From NCBI GenBank assembly GCA_014529385.2, contig CM043962.1:44696598-44760597 (forward strand): a stretch of 64,000 bases of DNA, given 5' to 3'. The stretch is from Adiantum capillus-veneris (lineage: Eukaryota; Streptophyta; Polypodiopsida; Polypodiales; Pteridaceae). The notes beneath the pieces were generated by a model. The model saw nothing but the letters and a program-made list of their open reading frames with translations. It made no database searches and was not told the DNA's origin. Shown here piece by piece: positions 22,931 to 34,351 of this stretch (positions within the stretch are counted from its first letter, which is position 1; every line of letters begins with the position of its first letter). Both the position numbers and the translations under genes were made by a program.

Positions 22931-24183
22931 ATCAAAAGTCTAATCTCTGCCATTGATTCATGTTAGGCACACTATCTCGCTTCTGCCCGTTGATGTTCAG
23001 AACAAATTATACGTAATAGATCCGCCGATCTTGCCTATGTTGCAAAACAACGGAGTTTCCTTTTTGGCTCTGTTGGGCTGGTTTAGCAGAGACAATTTTG
23101 ATCTAGCGCATTTTTTGGTCATTGCATACAATCAATCGTGAGTTTCTTCTTTCCTTGTAAAAACCATGTTGGATTTAGGATCTTTCTCCTCATCTTTGAT
23201 GGTTTTAGTGTAGTGATCATTGGAGTCTGTTATTATTTGACCTTGAAGATAAGATTTTCTACTACGCAAACTCCGAGCAAAGCAAGCTATTCACGGTCGT
23301 GTAAAAATGTAAGGTGCATTTGGATACATTTAAAAGTAGTATCTCTTTGTAATGTGTTATTGACTTAAGTGGTTATGTATGTAGTGCCGTGAAAAACTTT
23401 GTATATTGTGTAGAGCATGTTTTGTTAGAACATGATCTAGGGACTACCATCCAGCATGAATGCGTCACCGTGCCCACGCAGGTTGATGATAATAGCTATG
23501 GCTGGCGAACTTGTTTGAATGCCTTGTTGATCCTTAGTCAAATTTTGGATGTACCAAACGTAAGTAATCTTATTCTTTGATTGTTTGTTTGCTGCAATGT
23601 TTTTATTAAAATAAGCAACATCTTTATTTACTTTCTTATTATCACCCTTCTACAGGAACTTCAATTACATAACTACACCCCCAACGATGTGTGACATTTT
23701 TCTATAATGGCCATCCAGCACATTATAATCTTGGTATACAGACGTACGAGAGAGGAAGGGGTGAGAGCTGAGGAGTTCAAACAGGCTTGCATTGACGAAA
23801 TGACATAGTGCTACAATCAGACTCAAGAGGAGATTCAAAATACGCAAGAAGCAATCAATCAATATTATGCAGACGTCGTAGAAGTAGAGGAATAAGCTAC
23901 ACGTCAGCGATAAGAGCAAGAATAGAGGGAAGCTTCAAAGGTGCAAGATGCATGGGAAGCCATTGAAGAGGCCCATGATTTTGAACGACGTGAAAGGATG
24001 CACGATACCAGCATCCCCCGAGGGAGAAGAAGCAGCAACCGGGGAAAAGGGCAGGGGAGCAGTGGTAGCAACCACGAGAGAGGGCAGGGGAGTAGTGGCA
24101 GCAACGGGGGGAGAGGGTAGGGGACCCGTGGCACCAACCAGGGGAGAGGACAGGGGAGCAGTAGCAGGGGAAGGGAGCAATAA

Positions 24184-24488
24184 CTACCTCTCTTTGTATA
24201 CATCTTGATAGAAACAACACAATTTGTAAAGTTTTGAGACAATGAAAAGTGTACATCTTTAAAACATTGTTTGAGCGGTACAAAATGTCTCTGTATTAGT
24301 CATTTTGAAGAGTACATCATGGTTTGCATGGCATCAAAGCTCATTGCATGCACAATGTATGTGACCTAGCTTCCGGTGGAAGCAATTAAGTGAAGTGTAT
24401 TTGAGAGGGACTCCTTGCACAATGTTGTTTTCTCCTTGCGTCTTGGAATCTGAGAAGAAGAAAGAGCTAGATTCTATGTCTCAATGTA
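24184..24488. other. Non-coding stretch after the H3-like/Ulp1 gene
   Basis: AT-rich; probably the 3' flank of the gene. No polyadenylation signal is clear enough to call. Confidence 0.3.
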
Positions 24489-26247
24489 TTAAAGACAATC
24501 AAAATTCATCCATTTAGTAAGCACCTTTCTATTGTTGAGACTCAATGCATACAATTCCGGCAAAAGTGGAAATTCTTCACATGTAAGATCTACCCTGAGC
24601 TGTGCAAGAGTTGTGCTTGACATTGTCTCCATCACAGTAAGTAGATTGTCTCGAAAGTAGAGCTCCAATGATAAAGGTTTGTTCTTGAGGCTAGACTCTG
24701 TATCTTGGTTGAGTGGAATAAGCTGCTCACTCAGAAGATGATATCTAAAATAGTAAACGACACTATGAAATTTTGAGAGCTTATAATAAACTTGCAAAAT
24801 ATGGACTTCTTTTGCAAAATACAGATTTTGCCCTGTGACTGTTTCCTATCCCAATTATCATCTAAAAAGTCCAAATAGCTCCCAAACTTGCAATTGAACA
24901 TTGTTGCGGTAGTTCTTATTTTCTCATCGAAGAAGAAATCTACAAACACTTCAAGAGGCATAAATAGTGCGAGTCAAACTATTTTTGTGGCAATTGAATA
25001 CTTGAGGGACTTTTGTATATCCTGAAACAACCTATTTCTAAAGCTTTCTCTAGTTTGCAAAGCTGGCAAAGACCAATACTTGCTGTTAAAGGATGGAAGT
25101 GACAAAGGAGCTACACGACCCCAACCAAAGGAAGTTCTCGGTTCCAAATATGACATATCATAAAAGAATATTCCATTATCTGCAAGTTCCTTGTGTTGTC
25201 TTCCTCAGTACATTTGCTCACCAATAAATGCATGGAAAGAATAAAAAATCCCAACTATGCTCTCAACTGGTTGCCAGTCCGTCCTATTTGTTTGATGGAT
25301 AAATATCTGAAACATACCAAAGATGATATCCACCACTTAACCTTAGAATATAATCATGCACTAAGTGAGATGCTCAAAATAGATTACAGTTGGGTCGATG
25401 CCGTGGAAAACTTGGAGGAGATGTTTGCAACCTCAAGTGTGCATGCTCGAAGCATGTTGTATGAGGACCTCTTTCACCCGCTTGCTTTGTGCACACACTT
25501 TAATCTCTTTAACTTATCCCTTGAAAGCCTCCACAAAATCATTGTGTTGCCTCCTCTTCCTCCTCCTAGTTTGCAGTAGTACCCAACTTCTGATAGTTAT
25601 TCGAGATGGTATCCATGCTTGATCATCTGTAGTATAACTGTTAAAAATGCTAACAGAGTCAATGGTAGTGCTAGGCCTTCGAGAAGCAATCATGGTGTGC
25701 ACTAGAATACACATAAAAGTTAGCTCAAATATGAAAAAGGGAAGAAAGTTTTGAGAGGAAAGTAGAGCTACTCAAAGTAATATTTGGGCGGGAACATAGA
25801 TACTAGAGTCTTCAATGAAAGTTCTGAAATTCGTCGGTACAGAGTTAGTACGACTTATGGCATTTATGCCTTGAAAGCGTGAAATTGTGCAATTTGATGA
25901 ACAAAAATAACATTTTCTCTTTTTTCTAAAAGATCTTGGCTCCAAAATGTCGATTCTCAACATAACGTTAGCCTCTTCCTCATTGGTCGAGCGCCACTCT
26001 CTCTCTCTAGAACTAAAAGGCCCAAAGGTGAGTCCAACTTTCTCCTAATGATTGATGTCTGCTTAGTTATTAGGTTCTTTGTAATTTTTGACACCAATAA
26101 CAAGGGAAAGGGTCGTTGACACCTATCTTCCCAAGTAATACCATTTCTGGCAGGCTTGTGTTTCTTGGATGGTGGTAGGCAAGAGGTTCCTTCATTGGGA
26201 TTATGAAGGCAATTGCAGCAATAGTTGGAGATCATCATGTGTTTCAT
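24489..26247 (-). pseudogene. Unrecognised minus-strand coding fragments, probably exons of one gene
   Basis: Several minus-strand frames follow each other: about 25957-26247 (SCLPPSKKHKPARNGITWED), 25772-25963, 25514-25714 (RRRKRRQHNDFVEAFKG), 24974-25156 (SFGWGRVAPLSLPSFNSKYW), 24731-24961 and 24489-24797 (LRVDLTCEEFPLLPELYAL). The last has Leu spacing a little like leucine-rich repeats. I do not recognise a family. The first fragment has a second, diverged copy near 28600-28700 (SKKYKS...INWEDRCQ), supporting past coding function. Exon limits are not resolved. Confidence 0.3.
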
Positions 26248-26510
26248 TTTGTTTTAAAATATTCATAAATAATTCTTTGATAAGTATATATATTCATCAG
26301 TGATACAATTTATATCAATGCGTCTACTCTAAATGCTATTAATTGTATATTATTATCGTTGTCATTTCTAAAAGCTACTTTTTGTCTACTATAAAGACAT
26401 GTTCTTATGTATTTATGTATTGCTTGCCTGGTCTCTAGTCGCATTGTATGATTCAATAGCTTGTGAAATCAAACTATTGTTAGATAACCAATTTTAAATA
26501 CACACATACC
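26060..26510. repeat. Diverged duplication, copy 1 (copy 2 at about 28570-28995)
   Basis: Both copies contain the sequence coding on the minus strand for WEDRCQ, then an AT-rich tail ending in a shared CAAACTATTGTTAGATAA block and an ACACACAT tract. Similarity is patchy, so the event is old. Confidence 0.55.
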
Positions 26511-27203
26511 TATTTCTAGCTAGTCTTTTGTCATGCTAGTACCATATAATGTGCCTATATCTGTTTTATATATTTCTTGACTTGACCTACCTAATTTAAG
26601 AGGATGGGTTGGGGACCATGGATCCTAATCTAGTCAAGCTCATATAGCTTATCATTTCTAATATCAAAATGATAGCATACATAGCATATGGTAATATACA
26701 AAATACATACCACCGTCACTTATACCATTTATTAGAACACAAATCGGAGCAAATAATCGCGGTAATATCAAGAGAGTGTTCTCTTCAGTACTCTATATAA
26801 TATAACCAAATAGGGAGCTTTTTATTTAAAGTATAATACTTTTATAAGCCATATGGGCACCATTTACCGTAAGGTTCCCTTTGACAACACTGCAAACAAC
26901 TACATACCTAAGCTCATGTGAGCTACATGCAAACTACTGCAAACATAACCATCAACCTAACTCTAAATTTAAACCATGATATATCCTAAAGCTAAACTTA
27001 AATATAAAAACTGAATCCAAAATCTAATCTTAAATCTAAACATAAGCTGTCATCACTAACTATCATCAAATATTTCTAACTATGCTCTAAACCTTAAATA
27101 TAGAGTTAAATCATAAACCTAAACCCAAATCTCTAACACTAAATCTAAACTAAACTTTAACTTAAATATAAAAACTAAATCCTAAAGCTATGACTCTCTC
27201 CCT

Positions 27204-27205
27204 CC

Positions 27206-27294
<89 letters not shown>
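27204..27294. repeat. Compound (CT)n(TA)n(TG)n microsatellite
   Basis: Successive pure CT, TA and TG tracts. ORFs across it are artefacts. Confidence 0.95.
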
Positions 27295-27295
<1 letters not shown>

Positions 27296-27542
27296 TAGTT
27301 ACAGGGAATGGCAATTTTCAAGTCCCCATTCCATACTTTCATTCCAATTTCCTGTACCCAATCTCCCATTCCATGTTTCTTACATGAGTGTTCGTAACAG
27401 GGAATGGCATTTTTGTCCGTTGCCGTTCCTTGTTCCACAATCCAATTTCTCGAGGTAACTATGATATATGTTTCTCTATCTCTCATTCTCTCTCTTTCTT
27501 TCTCCTAGCTTCTCTCTCTCAATGTATGTGTGTTTATCTCTT

Positions 27543-27603
<61 letters not shown>

Positions 27604-28029
27604 CACACACACACATATACTAAAGATATATTAGTTAACAGAGAGGGTGCTCCATCAGGGGATCGGGACTACTCTAGCACAATATGAAAGACGCCCAGTA
27701 TGTCTATTTACAAAGACGAACATTGACGAAGCTCTTCATTGACCAATGCACTACTTTCTCGGACAACACAGACATTAGATTGGATCCACAAAGAGTTTAT
27801 CGGTGTATTGGTCTCATAAATCATTTTGACATGCATTTTGAAGACGTTTAATATAACATTTCATCTCTCTCTCTCTCTCACACACACACATACACACACA
27901 CACACACACACACATACACAATGTGTGTGTGTGTGTATGTGTGGGAGAGAGAAAGAAAGAGGGGAAGGGAACATGAGAGAGAGGACAGGGAGGGAGCATA
28001 CATGGCTCTCCCTTCTCTCCTCGTGTGTG

Positions 28030-28034
28030 TGTGT

Positions 28035-28074
<40 letters not shown>

Positions 28075-28080
28075 AAGAGA

Positions 28081-28115
<35 letters not shown>
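28030..28115. repeat. GT/GA microsatellite ending in a 33-base G run
   Basis: GTGTGTGTGT, then GAGAGA..., then 33 consecutive G (28083-28115). The G run could form quadruplexes and is also a likely place for assembly length error. Confidence 0.95.
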
Positions 28116-28116
<1 letters not shown>

Positions 28117-30254
28117 GGGGGAGGACGCGGGTATACCTATTTTGTAAGAGCATCAAAACTTAGATCTACAGATCTGAGTTTTTGGCACTTGTGGATTTGT
28201 TTTTACATGGTTAGCATCGCTATAACTATTGTTATAGGTGTTGCTATGAGCATTGCTATAGGTGTCACTATGAGCATCATTATACAACAAAAACTATAGA
28301 GACACTCATAGCGACACCTATAGCAACGTTGTGAATTTTCCACATTTGAGGGTCGCACTACTAGCATTGCTACATTGAAGAACCTGTTGTGGTGTTAATC
28401 CTCATGTGAGGGTCTCAAATGAGATAAAATTAGATAGAAATTTCAAAAATTGATCTAAATTACAAAGGAAATGTTGTCCAAATTTTTTGAGAAGTAAAAG
28501 ATGCAAACGTTATAATAAATAAATGACTCAATCTCTAAACATAATACTTGATCCATGTTAGGTTGTTAGTTTTTGTTGAAATTTTTGACATGGATAACAA
28601 GGGGAGGGGTTCATTGACATCTGTCTTCCCAATTAATGCTAGTATAAGTGATGGACTTGTATTTTTTGGATGGTGGTAGGTAACAAGTCATCTCCTTGAA
28701 ATTACAAATGTCACCACGACTATAGCAGTGGATTCACGTTCAGGATCGATTCTACATATAAATATGTGTTTTGATCTTATAATTTATTGTATAAGGAATA
28801 ATTGTTGTATTGTTAGCAATTCTAATAAATTCAATAGGAGGCATGAACATATGTTGTCTTTCTTTTACATGGGTAAGGTAGCGTATACTTCATGAATGAT
28901 ACTTTATTATACATCTTGTTTAGTTTGGTCCATTATATAGTTCAATAGTTTGTATAATTCAAACTATTGTTAGATAATCAATTCAAAAACACACACACAT
29001 ACACACATTTTTAGGAAATGGGTAAGATGGATGGATCGTAATCGTAAAATTTCAACTTGCTTGATGGAACATTGGATTTAAGCCCAATTCATATAGTATC
29101 ATCTAAAACCTTTTCCAAAATACCCCTAGACATCAAATTAACTTTAAAAGAGATCCTTTGATTAGGTGGTTTTGCAAGAGGTCCATCCATTGGTCAATTC
29201 TAAGGGTCATAAGCTCCAATGCTATAGCTATACAAGGCAAGGCTCCATTGAGTGTGAAAGACTCTCTACAATATAGGAGCTTCCACATAGAGAGAAAAAT
29301 AATATTCTAGTATTCTGCTAATGGGGAATTTACAATAGGAGTTTAAGGGGAGACCCAAAGAGGTTGCCCCCCCCCCCCCCGCCGTCTCTTCTCTCTCTCA
29401 GCTAAAATTTTGCAACTAAGAAAAATATCAATACCCGTTGCAACATATGTGATCACTATTGCTTTGAAGGGTCTCACATAGATAAGGCCCCTTCAACACC
29501 ATGATGGGAGAAAATAACAAAGAAAAACATTATGGGGGGCCTTTCATACAAGGTATCTCGTGAAAAAGAACCTAGAGTCAATTTTCAAAGCACCTCTAGA
29601 GCAATGATCATGGGAAGGCATACAACCTAGGGCTATTAGGATGCAATTTTGAGCTAGATATGAATAATCTCTAGGTATGAATATCACACCTCTACATGAT
29701 AATTATGCACATTTTTCATAGCGTGAGTGAGCTTGGCCCCTACCATGGTTGCACTATTTGAGGTGATAATTTTTCTCTAATGACAGTGGAGGTGTGTTTT
29801 TCTCGAGTGAAGCTCTTTCTCCTGTGTGGATATATGGACTATCTCCTAGCCGATTATTATAGTCCAAAGCCTAAAGAGAGGGTTTTTGGGTATGGGCTAT
29901 ATCCTATGACCTAGCATGTATGTGAGACCTACCTTTGAGCTAGCCCTTGCCTTACGTTATGTACCATCTCTAGTGTAGTTGGAGCATATATAACACCTAG
30001 TCATGTGATATTCATCATTGTTGCCTATGTACCCTATCTAGGTTTATACACTCTAAAGGCATTGAAGTTTTGCCTATGTGGCTTGTCTTCTTGTACTTCA
30101 CCCATTTAAGGCTTCCGTTCTTTTGTGGGTAGATGAATGCAAGTGGGAGGCTTTTGTCATGCCGTATGTCACCTCTGATGTAAGCTCTAGATTATTGATC
30201 CCACCTGTATGAGGACCAGCTCTTGTACACTCAATAATATAATGCAAGTTTTCT

Positions 30255-31358
30255 TCATTTAGTTTTCATTATTGCCTCTCCATTACAATGGATCATTAGA
30301 ATTTCCTTTTTAATCTTAATCTTCTCTAGCCTTAACATAGTGGCAGAAACCCACATACTGTTGAATTTGAATCTCCTCTTACGGGAAAAAATTTCATCAA
30401 TGCAAGGTGAGGTGTCATCCATGTTTTTGTTTGCAAGCTGGTCATGTTGTGAAGGGATTTTTAACCCCATCTTTTCCAGATTTTTGCCCATTTGGCCCCA
30501 TAGATGCGGTCTAATTTTTAGTAGTTCTGAGAGATAAAGTGTGAATTGTATAGGAGAAGACATCAATTCATGCAAGCTCTTGGTATCCATCATTTTTGGT
30601 GTGGCTTTCCACTAAGAAGATACCATTTTAACCTCCGATTTTGTTTCTACTTCTCCAATAAAAGATGGCAAAGTCTTTAGAGAGTGTGGTTTACTCTCTT
30701 CAGATGCAACAGACCTAACATCCCCATATAGAGATATTATATCCCCTGGGAAAAATTCGTGATCCATGTTTATCTCAAGGATAGGTGCTGATTGTAAAGT
30801 AGAACTACCATCTTTTCGGTTTCTGATCGATTTCCATAAGGATTGTGGCCACGGTTCTTCTACCTCCGGAATAGGCATCACTGATTGTGAGCCCACCCCA
30901 TTTGTGGTATTGGCTACTTCCCTTGTATCTAAAGGTGCCTTAGCTCCTGGCTCTTCCTGCTCTTTGTTTACAATACCTTGAATTTCCATTTCCTGGATTT
31001 TTTCATGAATAAGCACCTCCATTTTTCAAGCATCTGGAACTGGTTCCATAAGAGCTTTCGCCTTCTGGATGAGCTCCTTGCACATTTGCAACCTCTCTTT
31101 TTCATACCCCGGGTGAGGGTACGTTAGCCATCTATCTTCCTGGGTTTGGTTGGTCTTTGACCTAGCTTCGTAAGCCTTCAAAATTGCATCTAAAGGTTCA
31201 AAGACTTTGTCGACCAACACTGAACCTCCCAAGTTAGTCTTTGGCTCTTTAGGTCCCTTTGCATTCTTGTTCCTTTCTTGTTCTTGTCTAAACTGCTCTC
31301 TTGTTTGATTCAATTTAGTTTCCAAAGAATCTTTCTCCTGTAGCCTCTTCGCTTTCAT
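30255..31358 (-). pseudogene. C-terminal gag / pre-protease region of a minus-strand gypsy element (family C)
   Basis: One frame runs from 31358 to 30255 with two in-frame stops (31026-31028 and 30612-30614). It contains a charged helix (KAKRLQEKDSLETKLNQTRE) and, near the end, SPIQFTLYLSELLKIRPHLW. This resembles the (Y)T.(D/S)L..LL.I.P.L segment that precedes protease in plant Tat-like Gag-Pol. No protease or RT follows to the left, so the element is cut off here. I see no 3' LTR. Confidence 0.5.
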
Positions 31359-31646
31359 TTTGTCTCGTTTGGCTTTCTATGATTTTCTTCCTTCCCTCAC
31401 CGATAAGTTTTCAATTTTTGTTTGAACAGGCAATGTGGCTTCCTCCTCAACGATTACGTTTTTGGCAGCTTGTTGAGCTTGAGCTTAAGCCATCACATTT
31501 AAAGCAATGGAAAGTTCTACCTCGGATCCACTTGAAGAAGGCATTACACCTACAACATTCATTGTTGCTTTCCCCTTGTAGTTTGGATTCTTAGCACAGT
31601 GTTGGCATAGATGGTCTGTCCCACAACCGTCACATAACAAAAATAA

Positions 31647-33195
31647 TTATATTTGTGAACCCTTGTTTGGACAACTTCGTGCCCAATAATCACCTCCACA
31701 TTCATAACATGGACCTTCTTGTTTCATAGCTGGTGATAAAGCCAATGGTTGTTCTTGTCTTGTGAAGATGTTCTTTAAACCATACTCCACGTGATTGGCT
31801 ATGAACATGAGCATCTTCGGATTGGAGTACTGATTTCTCATTGGTTGTGGCACATATATTGGTTGAGCGTAGTTGACTATTGCTCTACCATCATTTAGAA
31901 GCGGTTGCTGTTGTGGTTTTGGTTTAGTGTTACACCGTGGAGTGGGATGATCCCCTCCATAAGTATTACATCTCCTCAATTGAGGTTGTCGTATAGTCGG
32001 GTTCTGTATGTAGCCTTGGTTTATTCTTTTAATCACCTTCTCGACCATTTTATTAATGATTGGTTCCCAAAGAGTTTGAAAATATTGCTTTGTGGTGGGT
32101 TCACTCTTTCGAGAAGAGGCAGTACTAGTCGTGTTGTCTGTATCTTCAATCACCTCTCCGTAGGCCTTGCAATTGTCAACTAGATATAGAGCTTCTCTAG
32201 TGACTTGCTTAAATGCCGTGCATCCTTCCAAATGTAGGTCCTTTTTTAGAGTTGCATTCCTCAAGCCCTCAAGGAAGAGAACTGATAATCTCTCATCCTG
32301 TGGTAGCTCTCTCATAGGACATCTATCTATGTATTGTTTGAAGCAAAGCAGAGCTTCCTTCACTTTTCATTTGCTTTTTGTTTGAATGTATAGATTTGTG
32401 ACACTGTGTTGTGTTTGATCCCCCTTTTTGAGAACTCCTCTACAAATTCTTGTAAGAGTTGTGCTATGTTGGGAAAATCATCTCTGTTTAGTGGTTGGAA
32501 CCAAGTCAAGGCTATTCCTTCCAATGTCAACCCAAATCCCTCATAATGAGTATGGAAATCTGCAATCTTTTCAGCTTTGAAAACTTGTTTGAAAAGTGAA
32601 ACATGAGCTATGGATCCCTTGACCCACTTTACTTTGTATTGACACATTGAGCCACTTGATATGGTCTTAATCATTTGTGTTCAGCCACCAATCTAACCAA
32701 TTTGTGGTCTCTTGGAAAGACGTCTCTCATTCTCTCCTCTAGTCTTGGAGAAAATCCCTACTCTAGCATCATTTTTGGCTGAAAGTAAGTAGAGATCAGA
32801 GTACCCTTGTATGTGTATCGTTATAAGTCAATTGGATTGACAAGTTTGTACTCTCTTCCATACTTATCTACCATCAAAACTTGCAGTCCATGGGCATCTG
32901 TATATGTGAAAGCATAGAGATTCTTATGGGTGGTCAGCTCTCTAGCATTGGGTTCTACACACTTGTAGAAGATATATGGATATCCTTTTGTGAACCTATA
33001 CAAGTCCTCATGAGTGTAATCCGTAGGCACTCTCATGGATTCATTGGCTTTGATGAATCTCACAATTGGTTTGTTGATTAGAGGATGCCTCTCCTTTATG
33101 TATTCTCCCAATCCCATTGTTGTCGGCATTGCATCATTTTTCATGTCTTTGAGTGGAGTAGAGAACCCTGGTGGTGGATGATTTGTCATGGTCAA
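31647..33195 (-). pseudogene. gag: gag of the minus-strand gypsy element (family C)
   Basis: The first frame (33195-32821) is an N-terminal part of unknown type. The second (32674-32360) shows YEGFGLTLEGIALTWFQPLN and IAQLLQEFVEEFSKRG, the classic plant retrotransposon-gag pattern. After a frameshift near 32362 the third frame (32363-31647) continues YIDRCPMRELPQDERLSVLF, with the R-C-P...L...F.EGL element of gag. It ends with CYECGGDYWARSCP, a zinc-knuckle-like Cx2Cx8C whose usual His is Trp. The strand and the leader to its right (33200 onward) agree. Frame breaks make it a dead copy. Confidence 0.75.
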
Positions 33196-33199
33196 GGCT

Positions 33200-34049
33200 C
33201 ACTCAAATCTCTCAAGATAGTACTTGACAAGCCCAACTTGGCTTAGTGAAACTTATTCCTTTTTTCCCTTGGTAAGGTCTCTCAAAAGTCAAGAATTTGT
33301 GACTTTTTGGTCTATGGAAACTGGTTTTGGATACCCTAAAAGTTTGGATTTAGGAAACCTGAAAAAACCTGGTCTAGGTGTGTGCTATTGCCCACAAGCT
33401 TTCTTCCTGGCTATACGTAACTCAATTTGGAGTTTTCCATCAAAAGGTAGAGCACTTTTAGTGAACTACACTTAAAACAGCACTCAAAACAATCTCAGGA
33501 CCAGAACACAGGAACTTTGGCTTGTATCTTGGTCTCCAGAAGGTAGTTTTAGCTCAAACTTGAGATTTGGGATGTACTCAAGTATGTCTACAAGATCACC
33601 AAATCAGATACTCCCACTACGCTGAGGTACATGAATCGCGATCCATGTTCCTCTGTCTAATTGTTTTTCTCCAAATTTTCCCAAATTTTGACTATGTGTA
33701 GACAAGGTCATATGCAGGCTTTATACCAATTTTCATCAAATTCTGAGGTTGAGGTACATGGATCGCGATCCATGTTCAACCACATCTGGACTTGATCTCT
33801 TGGAAGCTTGTTGCCGACTATGTCCACAAGCTAAATCAAAAATCTTTTTGGATTTGGACTTGTTTTGACATGTCAAATGGCAGATACAAGGTCTGCACTG
33901 CGGTTTTCAGTCTGTCACTTGTTTTGCTCCCTTTTGACCGAAATTTGCTCAATTTTTTTCAAAACTGGACTTGGGGATATGTTTTCTTGTGTATGCACTA
34001 CTAATCTAGAAAGTTTCAACTCAAGCTATCACTATGGGTACATGGATTG
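33200..34049 (-). mobile_element. Leader of the family-C element, part 1, with palindromes
   Basis: Palindromes start at 33629 and 33756, and a half copy lies at 34040-34049. The leader continues at 39233 after the inserted copia element. No coding frame is credible. Confidence 0.75.
34045..34049. other. Target-site duplication of the copia element, left copy (GATTG)
   Basis: GATTG at 34045-34049 matches 39228-39232 and directly flanks the TG...CA ends. Confidence 0.95.
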
Positions 34050-34276
34050 TGTTGGAATTAGGGTTGCAGAGAAACACACACAGCTTGGAGAAGACGAAGG
34101 AAGCTCAAGGTACACAATAGAGAGTGTATTCCTTAGTGTGCAATGGAAAGATGGATAGCCCTAGAGTGATGGGCGTATATACAATGCACGGGGGAAAAAA
34201 CCTCCCAAAGAGGGAAAAAATGCCCCGGCGGTCCTAGTGTGTTCACACACATCACTACCACATGTATATGGTAACA
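34050..34276 (-). mobile_element. 3' LTR of the copia element
   Basis: It is 227 bp and a direct repeat of 39001-39227. On the minus strand it follows the polypurine tract. Confidence 0.96.
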
Positions 34277-34290
34277 AATCCCCCCTGGAG
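34277..34290 (-). other. Polypurine tract of the copia element
   Basis: On the minus strand CCAGGGGGGATT directly precedes the LTR start TGTTACC. Confidence 0.85.
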
Positions 34291-34351
34291 TGATGCGGTG
34301 AACGAGAGCTGGCACATGAGTAAAGGGAAGTGCCATGCCCTGAGGACAGGA

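Larger units (their letters stand above)
21421..24183 (+). pseudogene. Decayed five-exon gene: histone H3-like domain, Ulp1-type (C48) protease domain, RG-rich tail
   Basis: Exon A (21421 to about 22430) holds an H3-like domain, a linker with a duplicated (V/R)EEPVP motif and the start of a Ulp1 domain. Exon B (about 22941-23137) ends AHFLVIAYNQS. Exon C (23214-23300) begins DHWSLLLFDLEDKIFYYANS. Exon D (23385-23559) contains VPTQVDDNSYGWRTCLNAL. Exon E (23656-24183) has HFSIMAIQHIIILVYRRT, then an Arg/Gly/Gln/Ser repeat tail. Introns B-C, C-D and D-E have GT-AG ends and preserve phase. In Ulp1 terms the His-Trp is intact, the catalytic Asp position (17 residues on) is Asn, and the usual Cys before Gly-Trp is Tyr. 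Stops include TGA at 21577 (Arg in H3) and several in exon E, mostly C-to-T type, plus a frameshift near 21940. Ulp1-like genes are often carried by plant DNA transposons; the H3 fusion is not known to me. Confidence 0.7.
26511..30254. other. AT-rich non-coding stretch with microsatellites
   Basis: No gene is visible. Content: (CT)(TA)(TG) tract 27204-27294, (CT)(AC) tract 27545-27616, CT/CA/GT tracts 27863-27945, a GT/GA tract followed by a run of 33 G at 28083-28115, and a C run near 29370. Imperfect GTCACTATGAGCAT/GTTGCTATGAGCAT repeats lie at 28215-28330. Near 30180-30245 the sequence resembles the U5 end of a plant LTR (TACACTCAATAATATAATGC), with no partner found. Confidence 0.45.

Noticed and set aside
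23904-24283. Minus-strand Pro/Leu-rich ORFs
   Set aside because: Antisense of the RG/QGSS repeat tail; no independent support.
25193-25579. 128-codon plus-strand ORF as a gene
   Set aside because: It overlaps minus-strand fragments that read better as exons, and it has no recognised domain. Left undecided rather than called.
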